A program made the position numbers and the translations under genes. From NCBI GenBank assembly GCA_963838835.1, contig CAWITA010000019.1, forward strand, positions 1 to 64,000: DNA of 64,000 bases, read 5' to 3'. Under the pieces are notes generated by a model. That model searched no databases and was not told the DNA's origin. It was given only the letters and a program-made list of their open reading frames with translations. This DNA is from Bog-473 sp963838835 (GTDB lineage Bacteria; Actinomycetota; Acidimicrobiia; Acidimicrobiales; RAAP-2). Below, in pieces: positions 16,492 through 26,232 of the stretch. How positions within the stretch are numbered: position 1 is the first letter of the stretch; each line of letters begins with the position of its first letter.

Positions 16492-17154
16492 TCAGCTGCG
16501 AAGGCGGACCGGCTGCTGGTGGTTGCGGATCGACAGCAGGAGACCATCGACTGCAAAGACGGCACCGGCACCGACGCACACACCGCCGAGAGCGTCCGTC
16601 GGGTAGTGCCAACGCAGCACCACCACCGCAGCGCAGACCGCCACGACGACTGCTCCACCCGCTACGGCCGCCAGGGGCTTGGCGAACCGAGGCACGACGA
16701 GGAATGCCGCGGCAGCGAGCGCAGCCACAGCGGTCACTGTTCCCGACGGGTACGTCAGGGAAGTGCCCTCCAAATGGCGGCCGACGAGCGGCTTGGCCAC
16801 AGTCTGCACAATCAGCACCGCCGCTATCGGAGCGACGAGACACGACAATGCTCGCATCCAGTTTCGGGACATAGCCGCGACGACACAGAGCACGGCCGCC
16901 CCGGCGACCAAGACCGTCAAGGAACCGAGGTGAGCCACGTCGGCGGCCCATCTAGAGGACAGGTCTGCGGGCAGGAGCCGGAACCCGATGGCGTCCACCC
17001 GGTTGGGCCAGGGTCGGTGAACGAATACCAACCCGGCGAGAGTCGCCGCACCGAGCAAGCAGCACCCCAGGAGCATCTCCATCAACGCCTCGGCGTGATG
17101 GCCGAAACGACGGCGCGCTTCAAGAAGGCTCTGTGGCGCTGTCGACACGACCAT
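16492..17154 (-). CDS. PAP2-family membrane phosphatase-like protein with altered active site
   Basis: About 220 residues with five or six hydrophobic helices. PAP2 motifs are recognisable: KPLVGRHLEG (motif 1), TYPSGTVTAV (motif 2) and LRWHYPTDALGG (motif 3). Two catalytic positions differ from the family: the His of PSGH is Thr, and the motif 3 Arg (SRxxxxxH) is replaced, though the His and Asp of HYPTD remain. This could be an inactive or divergent lipid phosphatase. The start is uncertain: the frame is open up to 17295, but the first 47 residues there do not look like the family, so I begin at the ATG at 17154. Confidence 0.7.
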   Translation of the reverse strand: MVVSTAPQSLLEARRRFGHHAEALMEMLLGCCLLGAATLAGLVFVHRPWPNRVDAIGFRLLPADLSSRWAADVAHLGSLTVLVAGAAVLCVVAAMSRNWMRALSCLVAPIAAVLIVQTVAKPLVGRHLEGTSLTYPSGTVTAVAALAAAAFLVVPRFAKPLAAVAGGAVVVAVCAAVVVLRWHYPTDALGGVCVGAGAVFAVDGLLLSIRNHQQPVRLRS

Positions 17155-17496
17155 GCATACGAGGCTACGGGTCCCGGCGTCTGAATGGACCTCGCGCCAG
17201 TCCAGTTGCTCATGACAGACCCGCAGCCGTCTCGACCACGAGCCAAATTCTCCGGCTGCAGCAGGGGAATTGCCCCCGGGTTGCGCCGCAGTCACCTGGT
17301 CTTTGTGTCCGCTTCGCCGAGAGCGTGAAGAGTGGCTCGAGACGTCTGTGTCTGGCGATTATGAATCGCCGTGTGCAAACTAAAAGTGCAGGTCAGAGCT
17401 CGCTCAGGACTTTGTGGACAGGGCGGGTTTTCGGCGCAAACATTGGGTTCGTAGGTGACGCGGATCTCCGGTTCGTGTCCAGTGAAGGGAGGAACT

Positions 17497-18184
17497 ATGT
17501 CCATGGAACGCAAGCCGAGCGTCGTGTTCGCACACGGGCTCTGGGCTGACGGCTCGTGCTATAGCAAAGTGATCCCCGCGTTGATCGCGGATGGGCACGA
17601 GGTGGTGTCCACCCAGAACAGCCTGGACACAGTCGAAGGCGACGTGGCAACAGTGAAGCGCGCTCTGGGGCGGGTCAAGAGCCCGGCCATCCTGGTCGGT
17701 CACTCATACGGCGGAACCGTCATCACAGCGGCTGGAACCGACGACCGCGTTGTGGGTCTGGTCTATATCTGCGCGCTCGGCCCCGGATGACGACGAGACG
17801 TCGCAGAGCCTGCAGGAGAAGTTCCCCAAAACAGACGTCTTCAATTACATCGAAGTCGCGGAAGGCCGCATCTGGTTGAAGCGCGAGGGCATCGGGTGCT
17901 TCTGCGGCGACCTGTCGGCTGAGGAGCAGCAACTCGTCTGGGCCACCCAGGGCGTCCCGGCTGCAGACCTGTTCAACCAGAGAGTTCCTGGTGTCGCTTG
18001 GAAGTCGAAGCCGTGCGCGTATGTCGTGGGAACGGAAGACCGCACCGTGAATCCGGAACTGGAACGGTTCGTCGCGAAGCGGATGGGCGCTACCACGTAT
18101 GAGGTTGCCAGTAGCCACGTTCCGATGCTCTCAAAGCCTGACGTGGTGATCGAGGCCATCCTCAAGCTCGCTGCGTCCGTCTAA
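17497..18184 (+). pseudogene. Alpha/beta hydrolase with a one-base frameshift
   Basis: The ATG at 17497 follows GGGAGGAAC. The first frame gives VVFAHGLWADGSCYSKVIP, the nucleophile elbow GHSYGGTVIT and GLVYICAL, then runs into a stop. The family continues APDDDETSQS, which is present in the next frame from about 17780. Removing one G in CTCGGCCCCG joins them. The second part holds LKREG, the acid segment YVVGTEDRTVNPE and the His region SSHVPMLSKP. The restored protein is about 229 residues, full length for this EstC-like group. Apart from this one indel the gene looks intact. Confidence 0.85.
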
Positions 18185-18246
18185 GCGGTCGGTTCAGCTC
18201 TGACCGGCGGGCGGACGCTCGGGCGGGTACCTTGCAGACGCGACGA

Positions 18247-18291
18247 CGGCCGGCGCCCAGTCCTGGGGGGGCTGAGGACGGGCGCCGGCCG
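18247..18291 (+). terminator. Strong GC hairpin downstream of the hydrolase
   Basis: CGGCCGGCGCCC pairs perfectly with GGGCGCCGGCCG; an inner GTCCT/AGGAC extends the stem past a bulged A. It is 63 bases after the hydrolase stop. No T run follows, as is common for actinobacterial terminators. Confidence 0.7.
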
Positions 18292-18326
18292 CTTCGCTGA
18301 AAGTGAGCCAAAGGCGGTCGTCTCGG

Positions 18327-18525
18327 CTCCGACTGAGAGTAGTGCTACGACCTTGCGTCAGAAGCAGCCAGACGTGTAGCGGCCCCGCCTTGAGTTACAC
18401 CGGGCCCGCAACTGGTTGGGATGGAGTAGGGCTGGCGGTGCGAATGCCCGCGTGCTCCAGGCCAACTCTTCTAGGGAGGACGCCGGCAAACAAGTAGTTG
18501 TGACTCAGGCGGTTGCGACTGAAGA
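18327..18525. repeat. Dispersed ~200-bp repeat, copy A
   Basis: This stretch aligns along its length with 32733-32930: both have TCCGACTGAGA, CCAGACG-GTA-CGGCCC, GGTTGGGATGGA or TAGTTGGGATGGA, GCGTGCTCCA and GGCAAACAAG-AGTTG in the same order and spacing. Its tail also matches 31030-31115. No convincing protein is encoded. Confidence 0.75.
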
Positions 18526-18625
18526 GAAGCGGATCCGTTCCGGCGTTGATGAACTGGGGCAGTAGTGAGCGCACGTCCACGATCGGGCGTGGATTCACGG
18601 TCGTCAGGCAGTTATCTTTCCCCCA

Positions 18626-19287
18626 ATGCCAGCTCGGACTTTTTTGGCTCGCCTCCAAGAGAACGAGCGTCGCGACCTCGGAGCGGCGGGTCGGCGTCGT
18701 CGATTCAGCACCGGTCAGGTGCTGTTCACAGAAGGAGACGATGGTCGAGATGTCTTCATCGTGCTCGACGGAGTCGTGAAGCTGGTCACGACCGCCCCCT
18801 CGGGGCAGCAGGTCATTCTCGATCTCGAAAGTGTTGGTTCGCTGCTGGGCGAGCTCTCGGCCATCGACGGCCAACCTCGTTCTGCGTTGGCGGAGGCAGT
18901 GACGCCCATCGATGTCCTGGTGCTTCGTGTCGAGGATTTTCGCAACTTCCTCGAATCCCAACCACGGGCGTCACGGAGCTTCTCGCGGTGGTTGCCGCTC
19001 GGCTGCGCGGCTCTTCACAACGACAGCTCGAGTTCGGTTCGAGCGACGCGTTGACCCGGCTGTGCCGCTCTCTTTTGGTCATGGTCGATCGTTTCGGAGA
19101 TCAAAAGGAGGATCCCTCTGTTCGCCTTCCGATTGCGCAACATGACCTGGCCAAGCTCACTGGCCTCTCCCGAGAGGCCGTCGTCAAGCGACTACGACGA
19201 CTGAGAGATCTGGGATGGGTCGAATCGAGCGGTCGTACCTTTGTCATTCGCGACCTCCAAGCAGTGCGGAATCGGGCGGAGTCGTGA
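18626..19287 (+). pseudogene. Crp/Fnr-family transcription regulator with frameshift
   Basis: The first frame gives a cyclic-nucleotide-binding beta roll (FLARLQENERRDL, FSTGQVLFTEGDDGRDVFIV, DGVVKLVTTAPSG, GELSAIDGQPRSA) up to FRNFLESQP near 18960. The frame then shifts, and the other frame continues VTELLAVVAARLRGSSQ, DALTRLCRSLLVM and the C-terminal helix-turn-helix IAQHDLAKLTGLSREAVVKRL with wing GWVESSGRTF. Joined, this is a normal 220-residue Crp/Fnr regulator. The effector-pocket residues are roughly in place (GELSAIDG, PRSA). One indel near 18962 is the only defect seen. Confidence 0.85.
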
Positions 19288-19310
19288 TCCCGCTGGGAGG
19301 CCCGTGAGGC

Positions 19311-19583
19311 TCACCACTGCTGCAACAAGAGAATGTCCCACCCCTCGTCGATGCTCGATGTCGTCGTGCTCGCGGTGGACACGACGGTCACCGGGGGCGG
19401 CGGAGCGGGCGTCGCGGTGTGCGACGGCGTGACGGCCGTCGTGGTGCCCGACGTCGCGGAGCCGGGGCTGTGGGAGATCACGGCCGCAGAGGCCACCGGA
19501 ACGGCGACAGCCCCGGCGATCCCGAGAGCCCCGACCGTGCTGATTGCGCCTGCGAAAATGATGCTCCGAAGGCTCTTCTTCAT
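19311..19583 (-). CDS. Small secreted Thr/Pro-rich protein
   Basis: A 90-residue protein with a textbook Sec signal peptide (KKSLRSIIFAGAISTVGALG, cleavage after VASA near residue 33) and a short mature part rich in Ser, Thr and Pro, including TPAPPPPVTVV. It ends with an unusual hydrophobic tail, DILLLQQW. The ATG at 19583 has AAGGA upstream. Possibly a cell-wall-associated peptide; family unknown. Confidence 0.65.
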   Translation of the reverse strand: MKKSLRSIIFAGAISTVGALGIAGAVAVPVASAAVISHSPGSATSGTTTAVTPSHTATPAPPPPVTVVSTASTTTSSIDEGWDILLLQQW

Positions 19584-19829
19584 GGTCCTTGCGCCTTTCC
19601 GAAATAACTTGGCCTTGGTGGTACTGACCATTCAGCCCGAAAGTCGGTTGGGCCGCAGCGTCCGGGGACGCAACCCGAGTGGGTATCTGTACCCAGCCCG
19701 CTCTTTGACCGGCGCGGAGGGCCTGGGGTTTCCGATGAGCTGAACGTTGGAACCGCTGACGGACATCTCAAGATGTGCCCAAGGGTGACACACCGTCCCG
19801 GGGAAATGGGCCACCTCTGCTGTGCGGGG

Positions 19830-20568
19830 TCAGAGGAAGGGAGAACGGCGCGGGCGTGGCCGGCTGCGAGCTCGATGCGGTGAATCCACTGCCGGGGATC
19901 TCCGTCGCGCCGGTCGGCGTCTTGGTCGAAGTCACTGGTCGTGAGATAGCTCAGGCCGTCGGCTGCGAAGTAGCCGAGCTTGAAGCCAAGGTTTTCGGCG
20001 AGGAGCGGCCAGACCACGTCATTGGCCACGGTGTCCTCTTGGCATTCTTCGACGATGGCCCTTCCCGCAGCCGCCTTCAAGCGACGGATGGCGAACATGA
20101 GGTCCCAGTCCCGCCCGTCATCAGCGTGTAGACACGGTTTACGAGCCTCTCGGTTTCCTGGAGGCGCTCCGGCGAGGCCGCGACAGCCGCATCGGAGCGC
20201 CCTACCACCAGCAGGTCCGCTTCAGGAGCTGTCACCAGGCAGGATTCCAGCTCCTCGTGGTCCGCTTCGGCCCAGCGCAGGAGGTGATCCAGGTCAGAGT
20301 AGAAAACGGCCCCCGCCCCTGCATCCAGACCCAGCCGTACAGCCTCGCGCCGGGCCCATCCGACCTTGTCATCCCCCGGTGCGTGTCTCGAGGAGATGAC
20401 ATCGAGCCGCTCGGCCAAGGTCGCAAGGATCCGCACGTCGGTCCGATCGGTCGCTGCCACGGCCACTCCTGCGAATAGGCCGGCCAGGCGCTCGGCGGTC
20501 CTCTCCACCCCCGGCAGAATCCGGCCTGCTGGGTCGTGAACAGTGACCGCCAGCCAAAGTTTGCTCAT
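19830..20568 (-). pseudogene. DxD-containing glycosyltransferase-like protein, frameshifted
   Basis: The first frame from the ATG at 20568 gives LWLAVTVHDPAGRILPGVE, a strand-helix start like nucleotide-sugar enzymes, then AVFYSDLDHLLRW, whose DLD could bind a metal-nucleotide. After TLMTG near 20108 the frame changes and continues RDWDLMFAIRRLKAAAGRAI, WPLLAENLGFKLGYF and HRIELAAGHARAVL. The 3' end is unclear; coding character fades near 19830. The start overlaps the stop of an upstream frame as ATGA. Family assignment is tentative: a GT-A-like protein is my best reading. Confidence 0.5.
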
Positions 20569-20868
20569 CGATTGAAGTCACTCACCGCTGCGAAGCAGAG
20601 TGCCAGAAGGTCACGCGCCTGCTTGACGCCGAATCCCCAGTTTTCATCAGCCACAGACCCATTCTGACTCCCCAACATCGCGCCAGCACGGGCCGGAGGT
20701 GATGGCATGCCGTTCAGGAGCGTGGGGATAAGCGTCACCGAGCCGGTGATCAGGGACGCTGATCTTTGACAGCCTTCAGTCGTGGCCTCTGATCTTCCGG
20801 ACACGATGAGTGGCCGGCTGCCCCTGCAGCTTTCTCTTGGTTCCCCGAGGAGCTTGGCGAAGTGCGGC

Positions 20869-21315
20869 CTACGGGCCTCCACTCAAGACGTAGGTCTCCC
20901 ATTTCGATCCGGTGATCGGAATGTAAAGCTCCATGGTGCAAACGGTGTCGTCTGGCGGATGCTGCGACGCGACAGCGGCATAGATGGAGTCTCCGCCAAA
21001 GGTCCAAGACAGAAACGTCCACTGCGCCCCCAGTGCCCCGTTCTGCGCCGTGAATAGCCGGGGATTCCCCGTTTGGGTGCCTTGGTCGTAGTACTCCCCG
21101 CCGCAGTAACCAATGTGCCTCGGCAAGCTCCAAAAAGCGGGTGTGCCGTAATCCTTTGCACTGAAAAAGGCCGCCGTTGAAAGGCCAACTCCCACGACGA
21201 TTATCGCCAACAAGATTCCTAGCGTGACCCGATTCAGGCGGCCGCGGGACGGCCTTGTCAGGGCCGGCTGGGGTCGAAGCCAAATCGTGTCATCGATGCC
21301 GCCGACCCGATTCAC
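20869..21315 (-). CDS. Hypothetical single-pass membrane protein
   Basis: A 148-residue protein with a basic N-terminal tail (RPSRGRLNRV), one membrane segment (LGILLAIIVVGVGLSTAAFF, residues 31-50) and an exported C-terminal domain with cysteines (IGYCGGEYYD, TVCTMELYIP). The layout suggests a signal-anchored extracytoplasmic protein. I do not recognise the family. The start is uncertain. Confidence 0.55.
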   Translation of the reverse strand: MNRVGGIDDTIWLRPQPALTRPSRGRLNRVTLGILLAIIVVGVGLSTAAFFSAKDYGTPAFWSLPRHIGYCGGEYYDQGTQTGNPRLFTAQNGALGAQWTFLSWTFGGDSIYAAVASQHPPDDTVCTMELYIPITGSKWETYVLSGGP

Positions 21316-21707
21316 GGATCAATCGTAGGTCTGGACACCTCTGAATCGGTTGATGCCCGTAGCCCCCGAACTGTCGAGAACCGCTTAGCCGCTTAGGAGG
21401 GTTCGTCAGGACGAAAACCGAAACCAGCGACTCCTACCCGGTGTCATTGTTCGGGGACACGCTGCTGCGGAGACAATCATCCTCGAGGCGGACTGGTCAA
21501 CCGGCACCGAAGTGAAGAAAGGGTCGCGATCCGAAAACGACGCTTACCCTGCTGGATCGCCGCTGACTTCACTGCCCTTCGCCTGACGTAGCCGTCGGAG
21601 AATGCTTTCATTCATCCACCGAGATAGATGTTCGGAAAACTCCGGGTCGTAATGCTGTTGGCGAAGGATTTCTGAAATCACACACAGGTGTTTGGGGATA
21701 CGGACCG
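21316..21707. other. Intergenic region with a possible fragment of a ribbon-helix-helix protein
   Basis: On the minus strand, 21544-21711 encodes LTVRIPKHLCVIS followed by two helices, which resembles an antitoxin-type ribbon-helix-helix domain but has no start codon before the first strand. Nothing else convincing is present. Confidence 0.35.
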
Positions 21708-23372
21708 TCAGGGCCCCGCGAAGTGCGGAATTTGGCGCGCCGCGAAGCCGAGGTCCGACACGTGGGCCTGGCGGACGGCGGGGATGTTGGCTATCGCCTG
21801 CAATGTGGGCCCACCGTCTGAGGCCATGTCCACTACCTGTCCAAGGCCAGTCCCGACTCCACTGCCGTCGAACGGCGCGTCCCCGTAGTTGAACAACCCG
21901 CCGTCCGCCGCGCTGAACCAGTAGCCCCCTCCGGTTGGCATCGCCGCCATGGCCACGATGGGCTGGGCCAGGTGGATCGCTCCGGTGGAGCCATAGAACT
22001 GGGCGTCGCCGTAGGAGAAGATCCCACCGTCGGACGCCACGAGCCAATATCCCCCGCCGTCGGGAGTGGGCGCCATGCCAACGATCGGCTTGTTGAGGTG
22101 AATGGCGCCGGTCGACCCATAGAAACCCGCATCGCCGTAGTTGAATATGCCGCCGTCGGACGCCACCAGCCAATATCCCCCGCCGTCGGGAGTGGGCGCC
22201 ATTCCCACGATCGGCTTGTTGAGGTGAATGGCGCCGGTCGACCCATAGAAACCCGCATCGCCATAGTCGAAGATGCCGCCGTCGGAGGCGACCAGCCAGT
22301 AGCCGCCGGCATCGGGTGTCCCTGCCATGCCCACGATCGGCTTGTTGAGGTGGATGCTCCCGGTTGATCCGTAGAAGTTGGCGTCGCCGTAGTTGAAGAT
22401 GCCGCCGTCGGAGGCCACCAGCCAGTAGCCGCCGTCGTCACCCGTGGCCGCCATGCCCACGATGGGCTCGTTGAGGTGCGTGGTCCCGGCGTCGCCGAAG
22501 TAGCCCGCGTCTCCGGCATAAGCCACTTTGCCAGAGGAGTCCACCTGGTAGTAGCCGATCGTTCCGCTACCCGAGAGGCTGACGGACCACCCTGTGCCCG
22601 TAGAGCCCCGAATCGTCATGGCGGCAGAGCGGTCTCCGAGCGCGCCGGGATAGAAGGCGACGTTCATGGTGCAACTAGTCCCGGTTGTGAGGATCACCGT
22701 GCTGACCCCGTTGCCGAGGCAGCCGGGTGACGGGGTCACCAAGTAGTCGTCCGCACCCGGGCCCGAAAAAGACAAACCGGTCAAGAGGTCGACGGTGACG
22801 GTGGAGCTGCCATTGTTCTGCAGATTGAAAGTGTCCGGGCCCGAGTAGGTGCCGAGTGTTGTGTCCCCAAAGTTCAGGCTGGCGGTGGGTGTCCCGATAC
22901 CCGAGAGATTTACCGTCGCGCTTGGCCCGGCTGAGGCATTGATCGTCATGGTGGCGGAGCGGTCCCCGAGCGCGCCAGGACGGAAATCGACATCCATGAG
23001 GCATGAATAGCCCGATGTCATTGTGATGGTGCCGGTGCTGGAGCCGGCGCAGCCGGGCACGGATAGCACATAGTCGCCGGCGCCTGGGCCCGAAAAGGAA
23101 ACGCCAGTCGAGAGATCGACGGTGACGGTGGAGGGGTAGTCGTTGTTGAGGTAGAAGCTGTCTGGACCCACTTGGGTGCCAAGGGCAACGTCCCCGAAGC
23201 TCAAGCTGGCGATGCACCCGCCATCGGTGCACCCGGCGATGCCCACCGTTGTGTCAAGCGCGGGTGAGGACGCGCCCGCTTCCGTGCCGAGGCCGCCATC
23301 GACGGCCACGAGCAATAGCGCGGTGATGAGGGCCCCGGCTAGACCCACTGCCGCCCCTCGCCCAGATCGCAT
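21708..23372 (-). CDS. Secreted protein with two choice-of-anchor-D-like domains and a 42-residue repeat propeller
   Basis: A 554-residue exported protein. After a signal peptide (GLAGALITALLLVAVDGGLG) come two ~105-residue Ig-like choice-of-anchor D (ASH-type) units, each with LNFGDTTLGT-like starts and GALGDRSA-MTI. The second half is a row of about six 42-residue repeats (GGYWLVASDGGIF-YGDA-FYGSTG-IHL-KPIVGMA), the pattern abundant in Acidimicrobiia surface proteins and expected to form a beta-propeller. Two central repeats are nearly identical in DNA. The ATG at 23372 has GAGGGGG upstream; a start 7 codons earlier is possible. No sorting signal is visible, so it is probably released or wall-bound. 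Confidence 0.88.
   Translation of the reverse strand: MRSGRGAAVGLAGALITALLLVAVDGGLGTEAGASSPALDTTVGIAGCTDGGCIASLSFGDVALGTQVGPDSFYLNNDYPSTVTVDLSTGVSFSGPGAGDYVLSVPGCAGSSTGTITMTSGYSCLMDVDFRPGALGDRSATMTINASAGPSATVNLSGIGTPTASLNFGDTTLGTYSGPDTFNLQNNGSSTVTVDLLTGLSFSGPGADDYLVTPSPGCLGNGVSTVILTTGTSCTMNVAFYPGALGDRSAAMTIRGSTGTGWSVSLSGSGTIGYYQVDSSGKVAYAGDAGYFGDAGTTHLNEPIVGMAATGDDGGYWLVASDGGIFNYGDANFYGSTGSIHLNKPIVGMAGTPDAGGYWLVASDGGIFDYGDAGFYGSTGAIHLNKPIVGMAPTPDGGGYWLVASDGGIFNYGDAGFYGSTGAIHLNKPIVGMAPTPDGGGYWLVASDGGIFSYGDAQFYGSTGAIHLAQPIVAMAAMPTGGGYWFSAADGGLFNYGDAPFDGSGVGTGLGQVVDMASDGGPTLQAIANIPAVRQAHVSDLGFAARQIPHFAGP
21900..22545 (-). repeat. Tandem 126-bp coding repeats
   Basis: Five to six copies of a 126-bp unit (42 codons). 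The units starting near 22043 and 22169 differ at only a few positions, while the outer units are more diverged, which points to recent homogenisation in the middle of the array. Confidence 0.85.
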
Positions 23373-23675
23373 TTTCTGTGCCCCCTCTCTCATCGGAGCA
23401 CATTGCTCCCTTGCACCTTGGATTGCGAGACAGTAGCCGCCCTGAAGACTTAACCCGGCGGATCCTCAAACCGACCGGGATAGCTCAGCCCCGCCGTAGC
23501 GTCCGTCGGAAGCAACTTGGGTCAGCCACTACAAGCCAGCGTTCGGCTGCCCCTGCCCCCGTGTGCGGCAGGATGGCACCCCAAGCCCGTCGGTATGTGA
23601 CGGGCCCGTTGTTTCGGTTCGGTCTGTGACTCCGCGAACCCGCTAGACAGTTGGCATCGAATTGATGGAGGTCCA

Positions 23676-23816
23676 ATGGCTAGAGAGGGAACGGTGCAGC
23701 TCTCCGACGGTCGGGCGCTCGGCTACGCCGAATACGGCGATCCCGACGGCGATCCCATTTTCGAGTTCCACGGACTGCCAGGCGGTCGCTTCTACGAACT
23801 CGACAACCAAGAATGA
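23676..23816 (+). pseudogene. N-terminal fragment of an alpha/beta hydrolase
   Basis: An ATG behind TGGAGG opens a 46-codon frame that gives LSDGRALGYAEYGDPDGDPI and FEFHGLPGGRFYE, the first strands and oxyanion loop of a proline-iminopeptidase-like hydrolase, and then stops. No continuation is found in any frame downstream, so the rest is deleted, not just frameshifted. Confidence 0.75.
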
Positions 23817-23938
23817 GGCTGAATCGACGGACCGTGGGCGGAGAGTCTTAGTCAGTAGTGCCTGAGATTGCGCGGACAAATGAGGTCTGGGACAGTCCCA
23901 TCGTCCATCAGCGTGGCCTCTCTTTGACTAAGCAGTCC

Positions 23939-24442
23939 TCAGGTTGATGGCGCGATTCGGCCGAGGGCTGACCTTAGGGTGACGAGCTCGTCGTCGCTGT
24001 AGCGATGCTGGGTGTCTTTGAGATCGATAGGGCGACCTGCGAACCGGTCGTCTCGTTGGCGAGGAAATAGGTGCATATGGAGATGGGGCAAGGTGTTGCC
24101 ATGGATTTCGTAGTTGAGCTTGATGGGGCGATAGAGCTCCTTGAGCACCTGGGCTACCGCCATCGCCTCGCGCCAGAAGGCGACTCCGCTGTCGGGCAGA
24201 TCGAAGGGCTCGACGACGTGGACCTTCGAGATGACGCAGACATAGCCGTAGATGGACACTTCGGGATCGGTGGTGACCCAGGTCTGGTTCAAGTCAGCGA
24301 TGATGCCGAAGGGGCGGCCTGAGTTGCACACGATGCACCCCTCCGGCCGCAATCGCCTGGCCCAGCCCTCTGGGTTCAACCAGGCACCTCCATAGAGTTT
24401 GGCGATCATCTCGGCCTCGTTCGGCCAGCGTTCGAGCTCCAT
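23939..24442 (-). CDS. HIT-family protein
   Basis: A 167-residue histidine-triad protein. The HIT signature is TLPHLHMHLFPR (HxHxHxx) near residue 135, preceded by the nucleotide-loop sequence YEIHGN, and an N-terminal CIVCNSGRPFGI region with a cysteine pair that may bind zinc. HIT proteins hydrolyse nucleotide phosphoramidates, AppppA or related bonds; the branch cannot be fixed. The start is ATG at 24442 or the GTG two codons earlier. It is a single gene transcribed toward the truncated hydrolase. Confidence 0.88.
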   Translation of the reverse strand: MELERWPNEAEMIAKLYGGAWLNPEGWARRLRPEGCIVCNSGRPFGIIADLNQTWVTTDPEVSIYGYVCVISKVHVVEPFDLPDSGVAFWREAMAVAQVLKELYRPIKLNYEIHGNTLPHLHMHLFPRQRDDRFAGRPIDLKDTQHRYSDDELVTLRSALGRIAPST

Positions 24443-24582
24443 ACGCACTGTGTAGCCATTCCATCAACAACGGTCGAATGCAAATCGGTCTAGCTGCTGG
24501 CATGTCAGCTTCGGGCGGGTGCCCCTACCGAGTTACTTTCCGGTTATTGGGCCATGGCTCATAGCCGGTGGTCCGGGACGCC

Positions 24583-25037
24583 TCAGTTGTACGCCGACCA
24601 TCGTTCATAAGACGGCGGCCACTGGCCCCTGTGGGTGTAGGTGGCCACCAAGACACGGTCAATGTGGAGCTGAAAGAGCTGTTCCTCGTCGGCGCCCACG
24701 GTGGCGGGAACGGCGGCCGCAATAATCGCCGCCTTCAGGTCAGCCACCGGCTCTGTAGGTTCAGCGCGACCCCGAACGAAGAACTCGTCGTCAACGTCAG
24801 TGGGGCAGAAGGCGTGAAGAGCGAAACGGGGATCGCGCCGGAGATCTGCTCCTTTGGGCGAATCTCGCAAGATGTAGGCCCAGAGCCCACCCTCAGCAAT
24901 GATTGGGCAGAAGGGATGGAGTCTGGGACCGCCGTCGGCTCGCACGGTTGCGAGGTATCCCAGCGGCGGTCCGTACTGGTAGAGGAGCTCCCTGCCCTTG
25001 GTCGCCCGGCACGCTGGAAGTCAGCCCACGTTGCCAT
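24583..25037 (-). pseudogene. Pyridoxamine 5'-phosphate oxidase-family protein, frameshifted
   Basis: The ATG at 25037 begins MATWADFQRAG, the usual start of this actinobacterial PPOX group. Near 25000 the frame shifts; the continuing frame gives RELLYQYGPPLGYLATV, RADGGPRLHPFCPI, LWAYILRDSPKGADLRRDP, DDEFFVRGRA and ends FQLHIDRVLVATYTH. The split-barrel FMN/F420-binding fold is complete once one base is adjusted in the CCAAGGGCAGGGAG stretch. Homologues are flavin- or F420-linked oxidoreductases of unknown substrate. Total about 150 residues restored. Confidence 0.8.
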
Positions 25038-25338
25038 CCGGACTCCTCTCCATCGACGAGATCATGGTCGCTTCGCACGGTAGCGGAGGGGTGTTTTTCG
25101 GCATCCGGGAGGGTGCCGACGAGTATGTCTCGGTCCCGGCAGCGAGGCATTCTGCGAATTTCGCTAACTATTACAACCGGCAAGGATCTTGACTCGAGCG
25201 CGAGGACATGCGGGTCTACCCACGACCAATCTCGGTGGTGGTGGTGCTAGCACTATCGATGGATGGTCGGTTATCACCCTTGGAAGCTCGCTGCACTGGC
25301 AGCATGCTGGGTTAGACAGGGCACAAAGAGGAGACTCA

Positions 25339-25599
25339 ATGGGTAGCGAACTCTCGGCGAAGTTTGACCAGGTGGTGAGGGGTCGGAACTTGATCATTCT
25401 TGCCGTATCAGACATCGTACTTTTCCTAATTGCAAACGTCGCGTACGGAGGAGGCAACCAACACGGGCTTCGCAACAACGTGTCCAATGTGACGTGGGCT
25501 CTATTCCTGATCGGCTTCTTCCTGCTGATCCTGTTTGGGATCGCCTACCTGGCTCAGGTGATACGGCGGCGTGCCAAGGCGCACACGAGCCTTCCGTAG
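25339..25599 (+). CDS. Small two-helix membrane protein
   Basis: An 86-residue protein with two membrane segments, LIILAVSDIVLFLIANVAY and ALFLIGFFLLILFGIAYLA, separated by a polar loop GGGNQHGLRNNVSN, and a basic tail VIRRRAKAH. The ATG at 25339 has AAGAGGAG upstream. Function unknown. It is a single gene. Confidence 0.7.
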   Translation: MGSELSAKFDQVVRGRNLIILAVSDIVLFLIANVAYGGGNQHGLRNNVSNVTWALFLIGFFLLILFGIAYLAQVIRRRAKAHTSLP

Positions 25600-26232
25600 T
25601 TGGTTGTGGAGCACCCTTGCCTTGGGTGCAAGACGAATGAGCACCCTCAGCCTTGCGGAAATGCTGATCCTCTTCCCGGCGCTCGGGGCAGTTTTGGGGC
25701 CAAGCAGTAGCGTTGAGCGGTGGGTAGGTTCGTCACACGAATCAAGCCAGGCGACGAGGTGCTTTGGGAGCGCATGAGGCCGGAAGACTCTGTCAGGAGA
25801 ACATCCCGAGGACGGAAGCTATCGCGGTGTGCTCATCGCAGTCGCAGGGGACAACCCCAGAGCCTTCGGAGGGATCGGGGGTAAGAGCACTAGGCGCCTT
25901 TACCGCAGCCCCGAAGGAGCAACAGGTCCTACGACTCTTGGCCGATGCCTCGATCGAGTACACGAAGCAGACTGGCTCTAGGACGCGCTCAGGGTGACGG
26001 CGACTGTACTGGGCGGTCCCGGCCACGCCAAATCGATGGTCGGTTGGGGAAAGGCTCGTCGAGGGCCGGCGCCTGGGGCGGTCGACTTGTCGAGTCTCGG
26101 TACGGGCGCCCTCGGCAAACAGTTCAGCAGCCAGCCCCGAGGCCATCCGCTTTAACAAGGAGTCCGACTGTAAACGGCCCCGGCTTGAGCAGTCCTTCGG
26201 GCTTGACGAGGCAACCGCGACAAACTGAGAGG
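25600..26232. other. Intergenic, no gene seen
   Basis: About 630 bases with several open but low-quality frames on both strands and no recognisable motif, ribosome site or RNA structure that I could support. Confidence 0.5.

Noticed and set aside
20565..20882. Possible coupled gene upstream of the DxD protein (ATGA overlap at 20565-20568)
   Set aside because: The translation has no recognisable domain and no good start, so the overlap may be chance.
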